This document shows positions 51,881 to 60,659 of a stretch of 64,000 nt of DNA, one piece after another (within the stretch, counting starts at the first letter, position 1; the number at the start of each line of letters is the position of its first letter). A program made the translations under genes and the position numbers. The stretch is from contig JACRHT010000011.1 in assembly GCA_016217545.1 (NCBI GenBank), positions 186,001-250,000 on the forward strand, read 5' to 3'. Under the pieces are notes generated by a model. The model made no database searches. It was not told the DNA's origin and saw only the letters and a list, made by a program, of their open reading frames with translations. This stretch comes from Opitutia bacterium. GTDB taxonomy: Bacteria > Verrucomicrobiota > Verrucomicrobiia > Opitutales > Opitutaceae.

Positions 51881-53134
51881 ATGTCCGCCCCCATCGCCGA
51901 TCCAGTTCCTGCCATCACGCGCGACGGAATAAATTCTTGTGGACGGAAATCCGAGGAGTCCGAATCACGCCGCCGTCTCTCGCCGCTTCCTGTTTTCCCC
52001 GCCCCGTTGTCCGCCCTGCTCCACTTGCAACCGATCAGCTCCGCCACGCATCCGTGGCGCCGCCGCTGGCTGGGCACGCGCCGCTACTGGTTCGCGCAGA
52101 TGTTGGGTTGGGGCGGGTTCATCCTGCTCGCGACCCAGAGCTTCGTCTCCTCCGAGCCGTTCGACAGCAGGGCGCTCATCGAGAACATCGGCGTGGCGGC
52201 GCTCGGGATGCTGATCACGCACACGTTGCGGGTGACGCTCTTGTTCTTCCGCCGCCGGCCGCTCACTTCGCGCCAGTTCGTCGCCCGCATCGTGCCCTGC
52301 TGGCTCGTGGGCAGTGTGGCGTTGGGCGGGGCGATGAGCCTCCTCTCCGTGCACCTCTACAGCGCGGAGCTGGCCGCCGGCAAACTCGTCCACGACAGCG
52401 GGCTCACCGACTACCTCGACATGGTGACGCGCAGCCTCTTCTTCATCGGTTTCTGGCTCAGCCTCTACTTCGGCTACCTCTTCTACAACCAGACCCGTGA
52501 CAACACCGAGGAACGCCTCCGCCTCATCGGTCAGATCCGCGAGGCCGAGTTGCGCGCGCTGAAGGCGCAGCTGAATCCGCACTTCCTCTTCAATTCCCTC
52601 AACACCATCCGCGCGCTCGTCCCGCGTCACCTGCCCCAGCCGCGCCAAGCCGTCACCTCGCTCTCCGAGCTCCTGCGCGCCGCCTTGCGCCTCGGCGACC
52701 GCCCCGTCGTCACGCTCGCCGAGGAACTCGAGATCGTCGACCACTACCTCGCGTTGGAGACCATGCGCCACGAACAGCGTTTCCGCAGCACCCAGCAGAT
52801 CGACGTCGCCACCCTCGGCTGGCTCGTGCCCCCCTTCGCGGTCCAATCCCTCGTGGAAAACGCCGTCAACCACGGCATCGCTCAGCGCCCCGAAGGCGGC
52901 ACTGTCTCCATCACCTCGCGCCGCGTCGGCAACCAGCTCGAACTCACGGTCTCGAATCCCGGTCCCTTGCGCACCACCACGCGCTCCACCGGCGTCGGCC
53001 TGCAAAACCTCCGCTCCCAGCTCTCCCACCTCTACGGCCCGGTCGCGGAGCTCGACCTGATCGAGGAATCCGGCCTGGTGGTCGCGCGCCTCCGGCTCCC
53101 CTCCCCGCGTCCCGAAATCCTCCCCTCCGCATGA
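51881..53134 (+). CDS. LytS/YehU-type sensor histidine kinase
   Basis: The 417-residue protein has about four membrane segments (between residues 68 and 205). A His_kinase domain follows with H234 in KAQLNPHFLFNSLNTIRALV, and a HATPase with VQSLVENAVNHGI and TGVGLQNLRSQL. This is the LytS/YehU subfamily, which pairs with LytTR regulators, and one follows with a 4-base overlap. Residues 1-67 are an unusual Pro/Arg-rich cytoplasmic N-terminus. ATG 51881 is the first in-frame start downstream of the protease gene. Confidence 0.92.
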   Translation: MSAPIADPVPAITRDGINSCGRKSEESESRRRLSPLPVFPAPLSALLHLQPISSATHPWRRRWLGTRRYWFAQMLGWGGFILLATQSFVSSEPFDSRALIENIGVAALGMLITHTLRVTLLFFRRRPLTSRQFVARIVPCWLVGSVALGGAMSLLSVHLYSAELAAGKLVHDSGLTDYLDMVTRSLFFIGFWLSLYFGYLFYNQTRDNTEERLRLIGQIREAELRALKAQLNPHFLFNSLNTIRALVPRHLPQPRQAVTSLSELLRAALRLGDRPVVTLAEELEIVDHYLALETMRHEQRFRSTQQIDVATLGWLVPPFAVQSLVENAVNHGIAQRPEGGTVSITSRRVGNQLELTVSNPGPLRTTTRSTGVGLQNLRSQLSHLYGPVAELDLIEESGLVVARLRLPSPRPEILPSA

Positions 53135-53859
53135 GAATCGCCCTGGTCGACGACGAACGCCTCGCCCGCGAAGAACTGCGCGGGCTCCTCTCCGATTTCC
53201 CCGACGCCGACATCGTCGGCGAGGCCGCCAACGTTCCCGAAGCGCTCCGCCTCCTCGCGGAAACCCGCCCCGACCTCGTCTTTCTCGACATCGAGATGCC
53301 CGGCGGCACCGGCTTCGACTTGCTCGCCCGCCTGCGCGCCCCGCTCCCCGAGATCATCTTCGTCACCGCCTACGACGAGCACGCCCTCCGCGCCTTCGAA
53401 GTCAACGCGCTCGCCTATCTCCTCAAACCCATCGTCCCCGCACGCCTCGAAGCCGCCTACCGGCGCGCCGCCGGCCTCACCAGCGAAACGCCCGCCCCCG
53501 CCGAAGCGCCCACCATCGCCAAGCTCCGCGAAGACGACCAGGTTCTCCTCCGCGACGAGCAGCGCTGCTGGTTCGGACCCGTCCGGCAAATCCGCCTGCT
53601 CGAAGGCAACGACAACCACACGCGCATCGCCTACGCCGACGGCGAGATCACGCTCTATCGCACGCTGGTCTCCCTCGAAGCGCGTCTCCCCGCCACGCTC
53701 TTTCTCCGCGCCAATCGCTCCCAACTCGTCAACCGCCACTGCATCCGCCGCATCGAGCCCTGGTTCAGCGGCAGCCTGAAGGCCACGCTCGACGACGGCA
53801 CCGAAGTCGAGTTCTCCCGCCGCCAAGCCCAGCTCTTCCGCGAACGCCTCTCGCTCTAG
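53131..53859 (+). CDS. LytTR family response regulator
   Basis: The 242-residue protein has a receiver domain with acidic residues in LVDDERLAREELR, phospho-acceptor D53 (FLDIEMPGGTG) and K99 (AYLLKPIVP). A C-terminal LytTR DNA-binding domain follows (IRLLEGNDNHTRIAYADGEI; FLRANRSQLVNRHCIRRIEP). It overlaps the kinase gene by four bases (ATGA), a clear two-component pair. Targets probably include nearby genes such as the CPBP protease, but no repeat typical of LytTR sites was identified. Confidence 0.93.
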   Translation: MRIALVDDERLAREELRGLLSDFPDADIVGEAANVPEALRLLAETRPDLVFLDIEMPGGTGFDLLARLRAPLPEIIFVTAYDEHALRAFEVNALAYLLKPIVPARLEAAYRRAAGLTSETPAPAEAPTIAKLREDDQVLLRDEQRCWFGPVRQIRLLEGNDNHTRIAYADGEITLYRTLVSLEARLPATLFLRANRSQLVNRHCIRRIEPWFSGSLKATLDDGTEVEFSRRQAQLFRERLSL

Positions 53860-53874
53860 AAGCCGCCGCGCCGC

Positions 53875-54459
53875 TCAACGCCCGCCGCGCAGGCATTCCT
53901 CCACCGCTGCGATCGCCGCGGGCTCGCGCTCGGCCCAATCGCCGCGGATCCACGTGTAAGGCAGGTGCCGTCGCTCCAACGCGCCGTGCCAGACACGCCG
54001 GCATTTCTCGCGATCCTCCGGATTGGGGAAACACCGCTGCGGATCCGGCGCGAACGGCACGTCGGTGTCGAGCAGCAGGTAGAGCGCGTAGTTGCGGCAG
54101 CGTTTCTCCGCGCCGCGCCGCACCTCGTCCGGCGTCGTCCCGTAAAGCAGGTCGCTCCACAACATCGTCGTCAGCGCGTCCGTGTCGCAGATCACCAGCG
54201 GCCGGGCACTCGCTCCAATTTGCCGTAATACGGCAAATTGCCCGGCCGCGCGCGCGACGGCCTCGTCCTCGCGCCGCCACTGCTCGCGCGCGATCGGCAC
54301 CATGTCCTCCAGCCCGAGCACGCCGCCCTGCGCGTCGCAATGTTCGCGCGCATACTCGGCCACGACCGGCGCGCCGAAATGCGCGCCGAGCTTCGCCGCG
54401 AGTTCGGTTTTGCCGGTCGACTCCGGTCCGTAGACCGCGATGCGCAACACCTCGCTCAC
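53875..54459 (-). CDS. NadR-like AAA ATPase / nicotinamide riboside kinase
   Basis: The 194-residue protein has an intact P-loop (AVYGPESTGKTELAAKLGA) and Walker B-like LVICDTDALTTMLWSDLLYG, as in the kinase half of NadR; the NMN adenylyltransferase and DNA-binding halves are absent. It starts at a GTG overlapping pnuC by four bases, so it is coupled to the transporter and probably phosphorylates imported nicotinamide riboside. Residues of about QFAVLRQIGASAR, just before Walker B, are encoded by a perfect palindrome and appear to be an in-frame insertion. An alternative reading is a plain AAA ATPase of unknown substrate. Confidence 0.82.
   Translation of the reverse strand: MSEVLRIAVYGPESTGKTELAAKLGAHFGAPVVAEYAREHCDAQGGVLGLEDMVPIAREQWRREDEAVARAAGQFAVLRQIGASARPLVICDTDALTTMLWSDLLYGTTPDEVRRGAEKRCRNYALYLLLDTDVPFAPDPQRCFPNPEDREKCRRVWHGALERRHLPYTWIRGDWAEREPAAIAAVEECLRGGR
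54198..54249. repeat. Nested palindromic element inside the NadR-like gene
   Basis: CAATTTGCCGTA (54216-54227) and TACGGCAAATTG (54229-54240) form a perfect 12-bp inverted repeat around one base. Outside it, GCGGCCGGG (54198-54206) and CCCGGCCGC (54241-54249) form a second 9-bp inverted pair. The AT-rich core stands out in this GC-rich gene. The coding frame is kept across the element. Confidence 0.75.
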
Positions 54460-55031
54460 GCGCGCGCCTCCTGCGGCATCGAGCGCCGCCACGCGTGCCA
54501 GCCCCACACCGCCATCGCCCAGAAAATCACATAGAGCCCGGCCGTCAGCCGCAGGTCCTTGGCCCAATACACGCCGACGGCGACCGTGTTCACCACGATC
54601 CAGCCCGCCCAGTTCTCCAGAATCTTCCGCGCCTGCAGCCATTGCGCGATGAGGCTGAACACGAGAATGAACGCGTCCCAATACGGCAGCGCCGCGTCCG
54701 TCGTGCGATGCATGAACGTCCCCCACGCCGCCGTCGCCACCGCGCCGACCGCGCACCAGCCCGCGATCGCGCCAGCGGCGAGCCGCGTCACCGGCAACTC
54801 GCTGTGCGCCGCCGTGTGCTTGCCGCGCAACCAATGCGCCCAGCCGTAGGCCTGAACGGCGAAGAAACACGCCTGCAGGATCGCATCCGAGTAGAGCTTG
54901 GCGTCGAAAAACACCCAGCCGTAGACCGCGACCTGCACCAGCCCGACCGGCCAGCCCCAGATATTCTCGCGGATCATCAGCCACACGCCGATGACGCCGA
55001 GCACGGTGCCGAGGATTTCCCAAACGCTCAT
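54456..55031 (-). CDS. pnuC: Nicotinamide riboside transporter PnuC
   Basis: The 191-residue protein has about seven hydrophobic segments and the PnuC pattern WLMIRENIWGWPVGLVQVAV, YGWVFFDAKLYSDAILQ, YGWAHWLRG and WIVVNTVAVGVYWAKDL. PnuC proteins take up nicotinamide riboside, driven by intracellular phosphorylation. The overlapping NadR-like kinase gene downstream fits that model; homologues for thiamine (PnuT) exist but the kinase context favours NAD salvage. No riboswitch was recognised in the short upstream gap. Confidence 0.9.
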   Translation of the reverse strand: MSVWEILGTVLGVIGVWLMIRENIWGWPVGLVQVAVYGWVFFDAKLYSDAILQACFFAVQAYGWAHWLRGKHTAAHSELPVTRLAAGAIAGWCAVGAVATAAWGTFMHRTTDAALPYWDAFILVFSLIAQWLQARKILENWAGWIVVNTVAVGVYWAKDLRLTAGLYVIFWAMAVWGWHAWRRSMPQEARA

Positions 55032-55079
55032 GCGCGCACGGTGGCGGCGGGCCGGCGGGTTGTCCAGAGCCGCGCGCGG

Positions 55080-55883
55080 CTACTTCTTGGTCGCTGCGAG
55101 AAACGCCTCCATCGCCTCGCGCGTGATAACGTGCGCGGCCGCGCAGCGCGGGCATTGCACGTGGATCGACTCCTGTTCGCCGAAGAGTTCCTCGAGCCCG
55201 CCGCGCACGGCCGGCGCCAGCGCGCCCATGATTTTCTGCTGCGTGCAACCGCAGTGCCAGCGATACGCCCGGCGCTCGATGCGCGAGACCGTCTCGGTCT
55301 GCGCCAACGTCTTCACGGCCGCCGTGTCGACCTGCTTGAGCCACGCCTCGTCGCAATCCGGGTGCGAGACCAGCATCGCGAACTGGTCCTCGCCGAGGTC
55401 GAAGTAGCGCGCGATGCGTTGCTCGCTCGTCGCGTAGTAGTGCTCCGCCGCCTGAAACAGGTCTGCGCCCTCGAAGTTCACGACGCTGCGCCGCTTCTCC
55501 GCGCCACGCCGCGGCATCAGGTCGGAATAGAAAACGTTCTTCTCCGCCTCGCGGACATTCTCCGTGAAAATGCGGCCCGCCACGGTGCAGTCCTCATTGT
55601 CGCCGGTGAGAAACAGATTCAGCCGCGGATCCTGCAACCCGATCGTCCACGCCAGATGCTCGAAGCGCGGCCGCGACGCGCAATGCAGCGCGAAGGCCGC
55701 CAGCGCCTGCTTGAACCGCCGATCGTGCTCCGGCGCGGGCTTCAGGTGGTTGTCCGCGAGGTGCAGGTAGTAATCCACGAACAGCGGGCTCAAGTCGCCG
55801 CGCGTGATCAGCACATTGCGATGCCGCACGAACTCGGTGATGATTTCAGCGCCGTTGACCGGCTCGGGTGTGGATTCGGACAT
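55080..55883 (-). CDS. hslO: Redox-regulated chaperone Hsp33
   Basis: The 267-residue protein carries the Hsp33 zinc switch near its C-terminus: C211 and C213 (WHCGCTQQK) and C244 and C247 (CPRC), spaced CxC-X30-CxxC. The N-terminal domain contains FALHCASRPRFEHLAWTIGL and AAEHYYATSEQRIARYF. Hsp33 is activated by oxidation and unfolding and holds proteins during oxidative stress. It is a single gene divergent from the DUF5694 gene. Confidence 0.93.
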   Translation of the reverse strand: MSESTPEPVNGAEIITEFVRHRNVLITRGDLSPLFVDYYLHLADNHLKPAPEHDRRFKQALAAFALHCASRPRFEHLAWTIGLQDPRLNLFLTGDNEDCTVAGRIFTENVREAEKNVFYSDLMPRRGAEKRRSVVNFEGADLFQAAEHYYATSEQRIARYFDLGEDQFAMLVSHPDCDEAWLKQVDTAAVKTLAQTETVSRIERRAYRWHCGCTQQKIMGALAPAVRGGLEELFGEQESIHVQCPRCAAAHVITREAMEAFLAATKK

Positions 55884-55967
55884 GCCGCGGAGTGTAACCG
55901 TCGCGCCATAAAGGCAAGTGGTCGAATTTTCGGTAACTTCGCCGGCCCTTCGAATGTTATAGGCCGC

Positions 55968-56837
55968 ATGCTCCGCGCGCTCGCCCTTCTCCTCGTCACG
56001 ACCTCATCGCTGCTCGCCGCTCCGGTGGGCGGCCCCCGCCTGCCGGGCGATGATGCCCCGAAGCCGCAGCTCCTGCTGCTCGGCAGCTTTCACTTCAAGG
56101 ACGCCGGCCTCGACGGCTACAAGCCGAAGCACTCGTTCGGCGCGCTCGCTCCGGCTCGACAAAAGGAAATCGCCGACGTGGTCGCGCGCCTCGCCGCCTT
56201 TCGCCCCACTCACGTCGCGCTCGAGATCGGCGCCGAAGACAGCGCGTCGATCAACGACCGCTACACGAAGTTCCTCGCCGGCGAGTTCTCCATCGCCGAT
56301 CGCGAGAACGAAATCTACCAGCTCGGCTTTCGTCTCGGCCAGGCCGCCGGACTCAAGCAGCTCGACTGCGTCGACGCCCAGGGCCGCGCCTACGCCGAAC
56401 TCCCGGAGAAGATCGAGGACTTCCGCGCCTACGCCGCGCGCCACGGCGAGGAGGCGTTGTTCGATTCGCCCTGGGAAAAGAAATTCGCCGCGCTCTACGC
56501 CGCCGACGACGAGGCCAAGACGCAAAGACCCCTGCGCGAGACGCTCCTCTATCAAAACTCCGAATCCCGCCTCATGCTCGGACACGGGCACTACCTCACC
56601 GGCATGTTCCGCGCCGGCGCGGGCGACAACTACTGGGGCGCCGACAACCTCGTCGCCTACTGGTATGGCCGGAATCTCCGCATCTTCGCCAACCTCCTGA
56701 AACTCGCCGCCCGCCCCGAAGACCGCATCGTCCTCATCATCGGCGCGGGTCACGTGCCGATCCTCCGGCACGCCGCGCTCGCCTCACCCGAAGTGGAGCT
56801 CGTCGAGGTGAGCGCCGTCCTCGGCGAGCAGCGCTGA
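55968..56837 (+). CDS. Exported DUF5694 family protein
   Basis: The 289-residue protein has a signal peptide (MLRALALLLVTTSSLLAAPV). The DUF5694 block follows: LLLLGSFHFKDAGLDGYKP, PTHVALEIGAEDSASINDRY, NEIYQLGFRLGQAAGLKQLD and IVLIIGAGHVPILRHAALAS near the end. The pattern resembles TraB/PrgY-like folds; its function is unknown. The last 54 bases overlap the 3' end of the convergent nuclease-like gene. Confidence 0.8.
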   Translation: MLRALALLLVTTSSLLAAPVGGPRLPGDDAPKPQLLLLGSFHFKDAGLDGYKPKHSFGALAPARQKEIADVVARLAAFRPTHVALEIGAEDSASINDRYTKFLAGEFSIADRENEIYQLGFRLGQAAGLKQLDCVDAQGRAYAELPEKIEDFRAYAARHGEEALFDSPWEKKFAALYAADDEAKTQRPLRETLLYQNSESRLMLGHGHYLTGMFRAGAGDNYWGADNLVAYWYGRNLRIFANLLKLAARPEDRIVLIIGAGHVPILRHAALASPEVELVEVSAVLGEQR

Positions 56838-57491
56838 TTCGCGTCCCTCGGCCCGCGCCAGCACGCGCTCCAAGCACCGCCGCAAAGCCGCGCGCTGCGC
56901 CGGCGCCGCCTCGAGCCGCTCCGCCGGTCGCCGCACAACCAAGGCGTCGCCCGCGCGCACGAGCAGTCCCCAACGCGGCGGCACCTCGGCCTCGGCAAAA
57001 ATATCCGGCTCCACCACGAGCCACAGGAAGTCCGCGCAACGATAGCGCGTCATCCGCGAGAACTTCGTGCCCTCGCGCACGCGGCGTTGCAGCGTCACCA
57101 GCTCGCGCCGCACGCGCGCGTAGGTGCGGTGCTCGACGCGGCTGAAGTCGCACGTGTCGAACTCCGGCCACAGCGCATCGCCTTGCCGGCACTCCGGCCG
57201 GTGCACCGCGAGCATCGCCTCGAGCGCCGCCCGCCGCTCCTCGAGCGCGACGGCGGCCGTGCGCGTGTGCGTCTCGTCATGCGCGTCCTTCAACAGGTCC
57301 GGGCGCGACTGCTTGCACTCGAACACCGCCACGCCGCCTGCGTCCGCCGACTCCAGCGCCGCCACGTCCGCGCGGAAGCCGCTGCGCGGCACGCGCACCT
57401 CGCATGCCGCCTGCGCGAAACCGTTCGCCCGCGCCCAGGCGAGCGTGAGGATTTTCAGGCGGGCGTGGGATTCCGTTTCTCCGCGAGACAC
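56784..57491 (-). CDS. PD-(D/E)XK nuclease-like protein
   Basis: The 235-residue protein has an N-terminal PD-(D/E)XK signature: RVPRSGFRADVAALESADA with D42, then VAVFECKQSRPDLLKDAHDE with E58 and K60. The core resembles MmcB-like endonuclease folds. The C-terminal half is Arg/Glu rich and unassigned. No methyltransferase or other restriction gene lies nearby, so a DNA-repair-type role is more likely than restriction; this is inference. Its 3' end overlaps the convergent DUF5694 gene by 54 bases. Confidence 0.7.
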   Translation of the reverse strand: MSRGETESHARLKILTLAWARANGFAQAACEVRVPRSGFRADVAALESADAGGVAVFECKQSRPDLLKDAHDETHTRTAAVALEERRAALEAMLAVHRPECRQGDALWPEFDTCDFSRVEHRTYARVRRELVTLQRRVREGTKFSRMTRYRCADFLWLVVEPDIFAEAEVPPRWGLLVRAGDALVVRRPAERLEAAPAQRAALRRCLERVLARAEGRESALLAEDGAHLDELHFG

Positions 57492-57546
57492 GGGGCGCTT
57501 TGTAGGAGCGCACGGCGACCGCCGGAAGCCAAATTCCGCCGCGCGT

Positions 57547-59574
57547 CTACCGCGCGGGAAAACGCTTCGCGAGGAACTCGTCGAGGGCTTGGTAGATCTT
57601 CACGCGGGCATCCTCATCCTCGATGCCGTGGCCTTCCCGCTCCGGCGCGTAGCGCACGAAGTCCTTTTTCGCCGCCCGCAGGGCGCGCACGAAATCGGCC
57701 GACTGCGCGTAGGGAATGAGCGGATCGTTGTCGCCGTAGACGATGAACATCGGGGCGCGAATCCGTCCGACGTCGTAGAGCGGCGAGACGGCATCGAGGG
57801 CGGCCTTGTCCTTCTCGGGATCGCCGACTCGGCGCGACCACAAGGTGAACGCGTAGGCGAACCGGGGATCGTCGCGAAAATAGGCGATCTGCCGCGCCAT
57901 GTCGGACGGACCGAACATCGACACGCCGACCTTGAAGAGTTCGGGCTCCCGCGTCAGCGCGCGGAACACGGCGTAGCCGCCATAGCTCGCGCCCATGATT
58001 CCCAATCGAGCCGGATCGGCAACGCCGCGCGCCATGGCCCACTGCGCGGCGTCCGTGAGATCGTCCTGCATCTTGTGGCCGTATTCGCCGACGGCGAGTT
58101 CGTCGAACGCGTGGCCGTAACCGCCCGAGCCGCGGTAGTTCACCTGCAACACCGCGTAGCCGCGAGTCGCGAGGAACTGGACCTCGGGATTGAATTCGAA
58201 GTGGTCGCGGATGCCGTGGGGCCCGCCGTGCACCAGCAGGAAGAACGGCAGCTTCTTCGTGCTGTCGGCGCCGGGCGGGAGCGTGAGATAACCGGCGAGC
58301 TTCACGCCATCGCGCGCTTGGATCGTGACCGGCTGGCTTTCCGCCAGCTTCCAATCGTTCAGCCAGGGACCGCGATAAAACACCGCGGTGAGATCGCCGG
58401 TTTGCTGGTCGAAGAGATAGTAGCGACCGGGCTCGCGAGTCGACTTACTCTCGATCAGCAGGCGCCGACGCGAGCGATCCCAGGAACTGACGACGTTCAC
58501 GAATTCTCCCAACGCGTCGTCGATCACGGGCTGCAGTTTCGCGAAGCCCGCGTCGAAGTAGTGCACCTTCGTGCGCCCATCGGGCACGAGCATCGCATGC
58601 AGGCCCGCGTCCAGGGGCGAGCTGATCGAATCGCCGAGATCGACGGCCGCGTTCTCGAACACCGGCCCGGAAATCGCACGCGTCGCGCGGTCGTAGCGCC
58701 AGACCGCCGCGCGATCGCCGCCTTGCCGCGCGCGGAATAGAAACGACGTCCCGCCGTCCTCCACTCCGATGAGCGCGAACGCCTCGGTGAGGCGGGCCCG
58801 GATATCCAAGATGAGCTCCGGCTTGCCGTCGTCGTCGATCCAGTAGACGTGCAGCTGCGGCATCTGCGCGCGGTCTTTCCAGCGGAAACTCTCGTCGAAC
58901 GCCGCGCGATCGAGGCTCAACGCCACACGCGGCTTGCCGCGCCGATCGCAGAGCCAGTTGAACGTCATCTCGGGATCGGGCACCACGGTGGTGATCTGGC
59001 CGGTGCGCGTGTTCACGCGGTAAAGCCCGACCTCGCGATGCCGATCCTTGCGCCAGTAGGAAAGGCGGTCGGGCGAGAAATCCAGGGCGAGCGTCTGAGC
59101 CATCAGCACCTCGTCCGGCTGATCGATCAACGGATGCACCACCTGCGCGCCCACGAGCAACCACGCCGGCTCGAGCCGCTCGAGGCGCCCCGGCGGCGCC
59201 TGGATTTGCACGCGGTCGGAGCCGTCGGCGTTGAGAGCCATGAGCGCGGGGCCGTTGTCCCAGTAGCGCACGAGCAAGCGCTCGTCGCCGACCCAGTCGA
59301 AATTGCGCATCCACGCCGACGGATCGTTCACGAGGATTTTGGTCTTCTTCGTTTCGAGATCGAACACGCCCAGAATCGTGCGGCGGTCGTGCTTCTCGTG
59401 CTCGTAGGGAATGATGCTGGCGAGGTAGCGGCCGTTCGGGGACAGCTTCATCTCGTTGTGCCGGTAGAGGCGGAACAGCTGCTCCGCCGGCACCGGTGCC
59501 ATTTTCTTCTCGGCGGCCTGCGCGCAGCCCCACGCGCCAGCAACCGCCACCAAGGCAATCAGGATTCGCTTCAT
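57547..59574 (-). CDS. Exported S9 family (prolyl oligopeptidase-type) peptidase
   Basis: The 675-residue protein has a signal peptide (MKRILIALVAVAGAWGCAQA). An N-terminal beta-propeller region follows (LFRLYRHNEMKLSPNGRYLA and other sheet-rich blocks). A C-terminal alpha/beta hydrolase domain has S530 in MGASYGGYAVF, D617 in YGDNDPLIP and H649 in EGHGIED. FFLLVHGGPHG precedes the nucleophile region. S9 peptidases of this type cleave peptides after Pro or other residues in the periplasm. The gene precedes no obvious partner. The ATG at 59574 directly precedes the signal peptide. Confidence 0.93.
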   Translation of the reverse strand: MKRILIALVAVAGAWGCAQAAEKKMAPVPAEQLFRLYRHNEMKLSPNGRYLASIIPYEHEKHDRRTILGVFDLETKKTKILVNDPSAWMRNFDWVGDERLLVRYWDNGPALMALNADGSDRVQIQAPPGRLERLEPAWLLVGAQVVHPLIDQPDEVLMAQTLALDFSPDRLSYWRKDRHREVGLYRVNTRTGQITTVVPDPEMTFNWLCDRRGKPRVALSLDRAAFDESFRWKDRAQMPQLHVYWIDDDGKPELILDIRARLTEAFALIGVEDGGTSFLFRARQGGDRAAVWRYDRATRAISGPVFENAAVDLGDSISSPLDAGLHAMLVPDGRTKVHYFDAGFAKLQPVIDDALGEFVNVVSSWDRSRRRLLIESKSTREPGRYYLFDQQTGDLTAVFYRGPWLNDWKLAESQPVTIQARDGVKLAGYLTLPPGADSTKKLPFFLLVHGGPHGIRDHFEFNPEVQFLATRGYAVLQVNYRGSGGYGHAFDELAVGEYGHKMQDDLTDAAQWAMARGVADPARLGIMGASYGGYAVFRALTREPELFKVGVSMFGPSDMARQIAYFRDDPRFAYAFTLWSRRVGDPEKDKAALDAVSPLYDVGRIRAPMFIVYGDNDPLIPYAQSADFVRALRAAKKDFVRYAPEREGHGIEDEDARVKIYQALDEFLAKRFPAR

Positions 59575-59648
59575 CAGGAATGTGTGGCTCCTGAAAAAAG
59601 AGATTCGCGCAAAACCACGCAAGCGCCCATGCGCCGGCCACGCCCACC

Positions 59649-60659
59649 TCAAGCGCACATCAGGAAATCGCGACCTTCGTGCCGGCCGGTGGCGGTCAAC
59701 TGCGTGCGGATGTAGTCGCGCGCGCCGCGCGTGCCGACGTAGCCGAGCACGAAATTCTGTTCGCGCGGCGGCAGATCGGCCGGCGCGATGACGGGCACGC
59801 CGCCCACCTTCTTGCCGGTCTTCTTCGCATCGATGTCGATGTAGCCGGCAATCTTCACGCCGTGCTCCGCGAGGTGCGCGGCCCGCTGCCGCGTCGGTCG
59901 GCCCGCGCCCCAAATCCAGATCGTGCGCGGCAGCTCGATCTCGCGCTTCAACCATTCCGCGAGCCAGAACGCCTTGAGTTTGTAGAACGCCTCCGGCGAG
60001 TAACGCGGGTCGGTGCGCGACGCGCGCTCCGGCAAATCGTGCCACGTGAGCAGCGTGTCGGGCAGCTTCGCCATCCTCACGTTCACGTCCATCCAGCGCA
60101 GCCACAGCTCGTAATCTTCCGGAAAATCGCCGTCGCGGTAGTTGCCGTGGTCGTCGACCAGATGCCGGCGAAACATCACGCTCGGATGCGCGAAGGGCGA
60201 CTCGACGAAACGGTTCAGCGTGATCTCCTCGCTCGTGAGCAGCGAGTTTACCCACTCGACGTGCAGCGCGTAACCGGCCGCCTTCACGGGATCGCCGCCA
60301 AACTCGACGCACGAGCCAACGACGCCGACATCGGGATTGGTCTGGAGAAAAGCGACCTGTTTCGCCAGCCGCTCGGGCAGCATCTCGTCGTCGGCATCCA
60401 TGCGCGCGATGAACTCGCCCGCCGCGGCCGCGATGCCGGCGTTCAACGCGCCCGCGATGCCGGCCTTGGTGCGCAGCACGCGGATGCGCGGGTCGAGCTG
60501 CGCCATTTCGATCAGAATGAAGCGCGTGGCGTCCTTCGAGCCGTCGTCGAGCGCGACGAGTTCCCAATCGCGGAAGGTCTGACCTTGGATGCTCGCCACC
60601 GCGCGCGCCACCGTGGCGGCGGCGTTGCGAGCGGGCATCACGACTGAGACGAGGGGCAT
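59649..60659 (-). CDS. GT2 glycosyltransferase with C-terminal Rossmann-like domain
   Basis: The 336-residue protein has a GT-A domain: VSVVMPARNAAATVARAVAS, ELVALDDGSKD, the DxD-type motif in ARMDADDEM, and the acceptor region FPEDYELWLRW. From about residue 240 a second domain begins IWIWGAGRPTRQRAAHLAEH and continues VKIAGYIDIDAKKTGKKVGG plus VPVIAPADLP. This is a dinucleotide-binding-like pattern similar to the N-terminal domain of PglD/NeuD acyltransferases. Sugar donor and acceptor are unknown. It lies 74 bases upstream of the S9 peptidase on the same strand; they may be cotranscribed. Confidence 0.88.
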   Translation of the reverse strand: MPLVSVVMPARNAAATVARAVASIQGQTFRDWELVALDDGSKDATRFILIEMAQLDPRIRVLRTKAGIAGALNAGIAAAAGEFIARMDADDEMLPERLAKQVAFLQTNPDVGVVGSCVEFGGDPVKAAGYALHVEWVNSLLTSEEITLNRFVESPFAHPSVMFRRHLVDDHGNYRDGDFPEDYELWLRWMDVNVRMAKLPDTLLTWHDLPERASRTDPRYSPEAFYKLKAFWLAEWLKREIELPRTIWIWGAGRPTRQRAAHLAEHGVKIAGYIDIDAKKTGKKVGGVPVIAPADLPPREQNFVLGYVGTRGARDYIRTQLTATGRHEGRDFLMCA

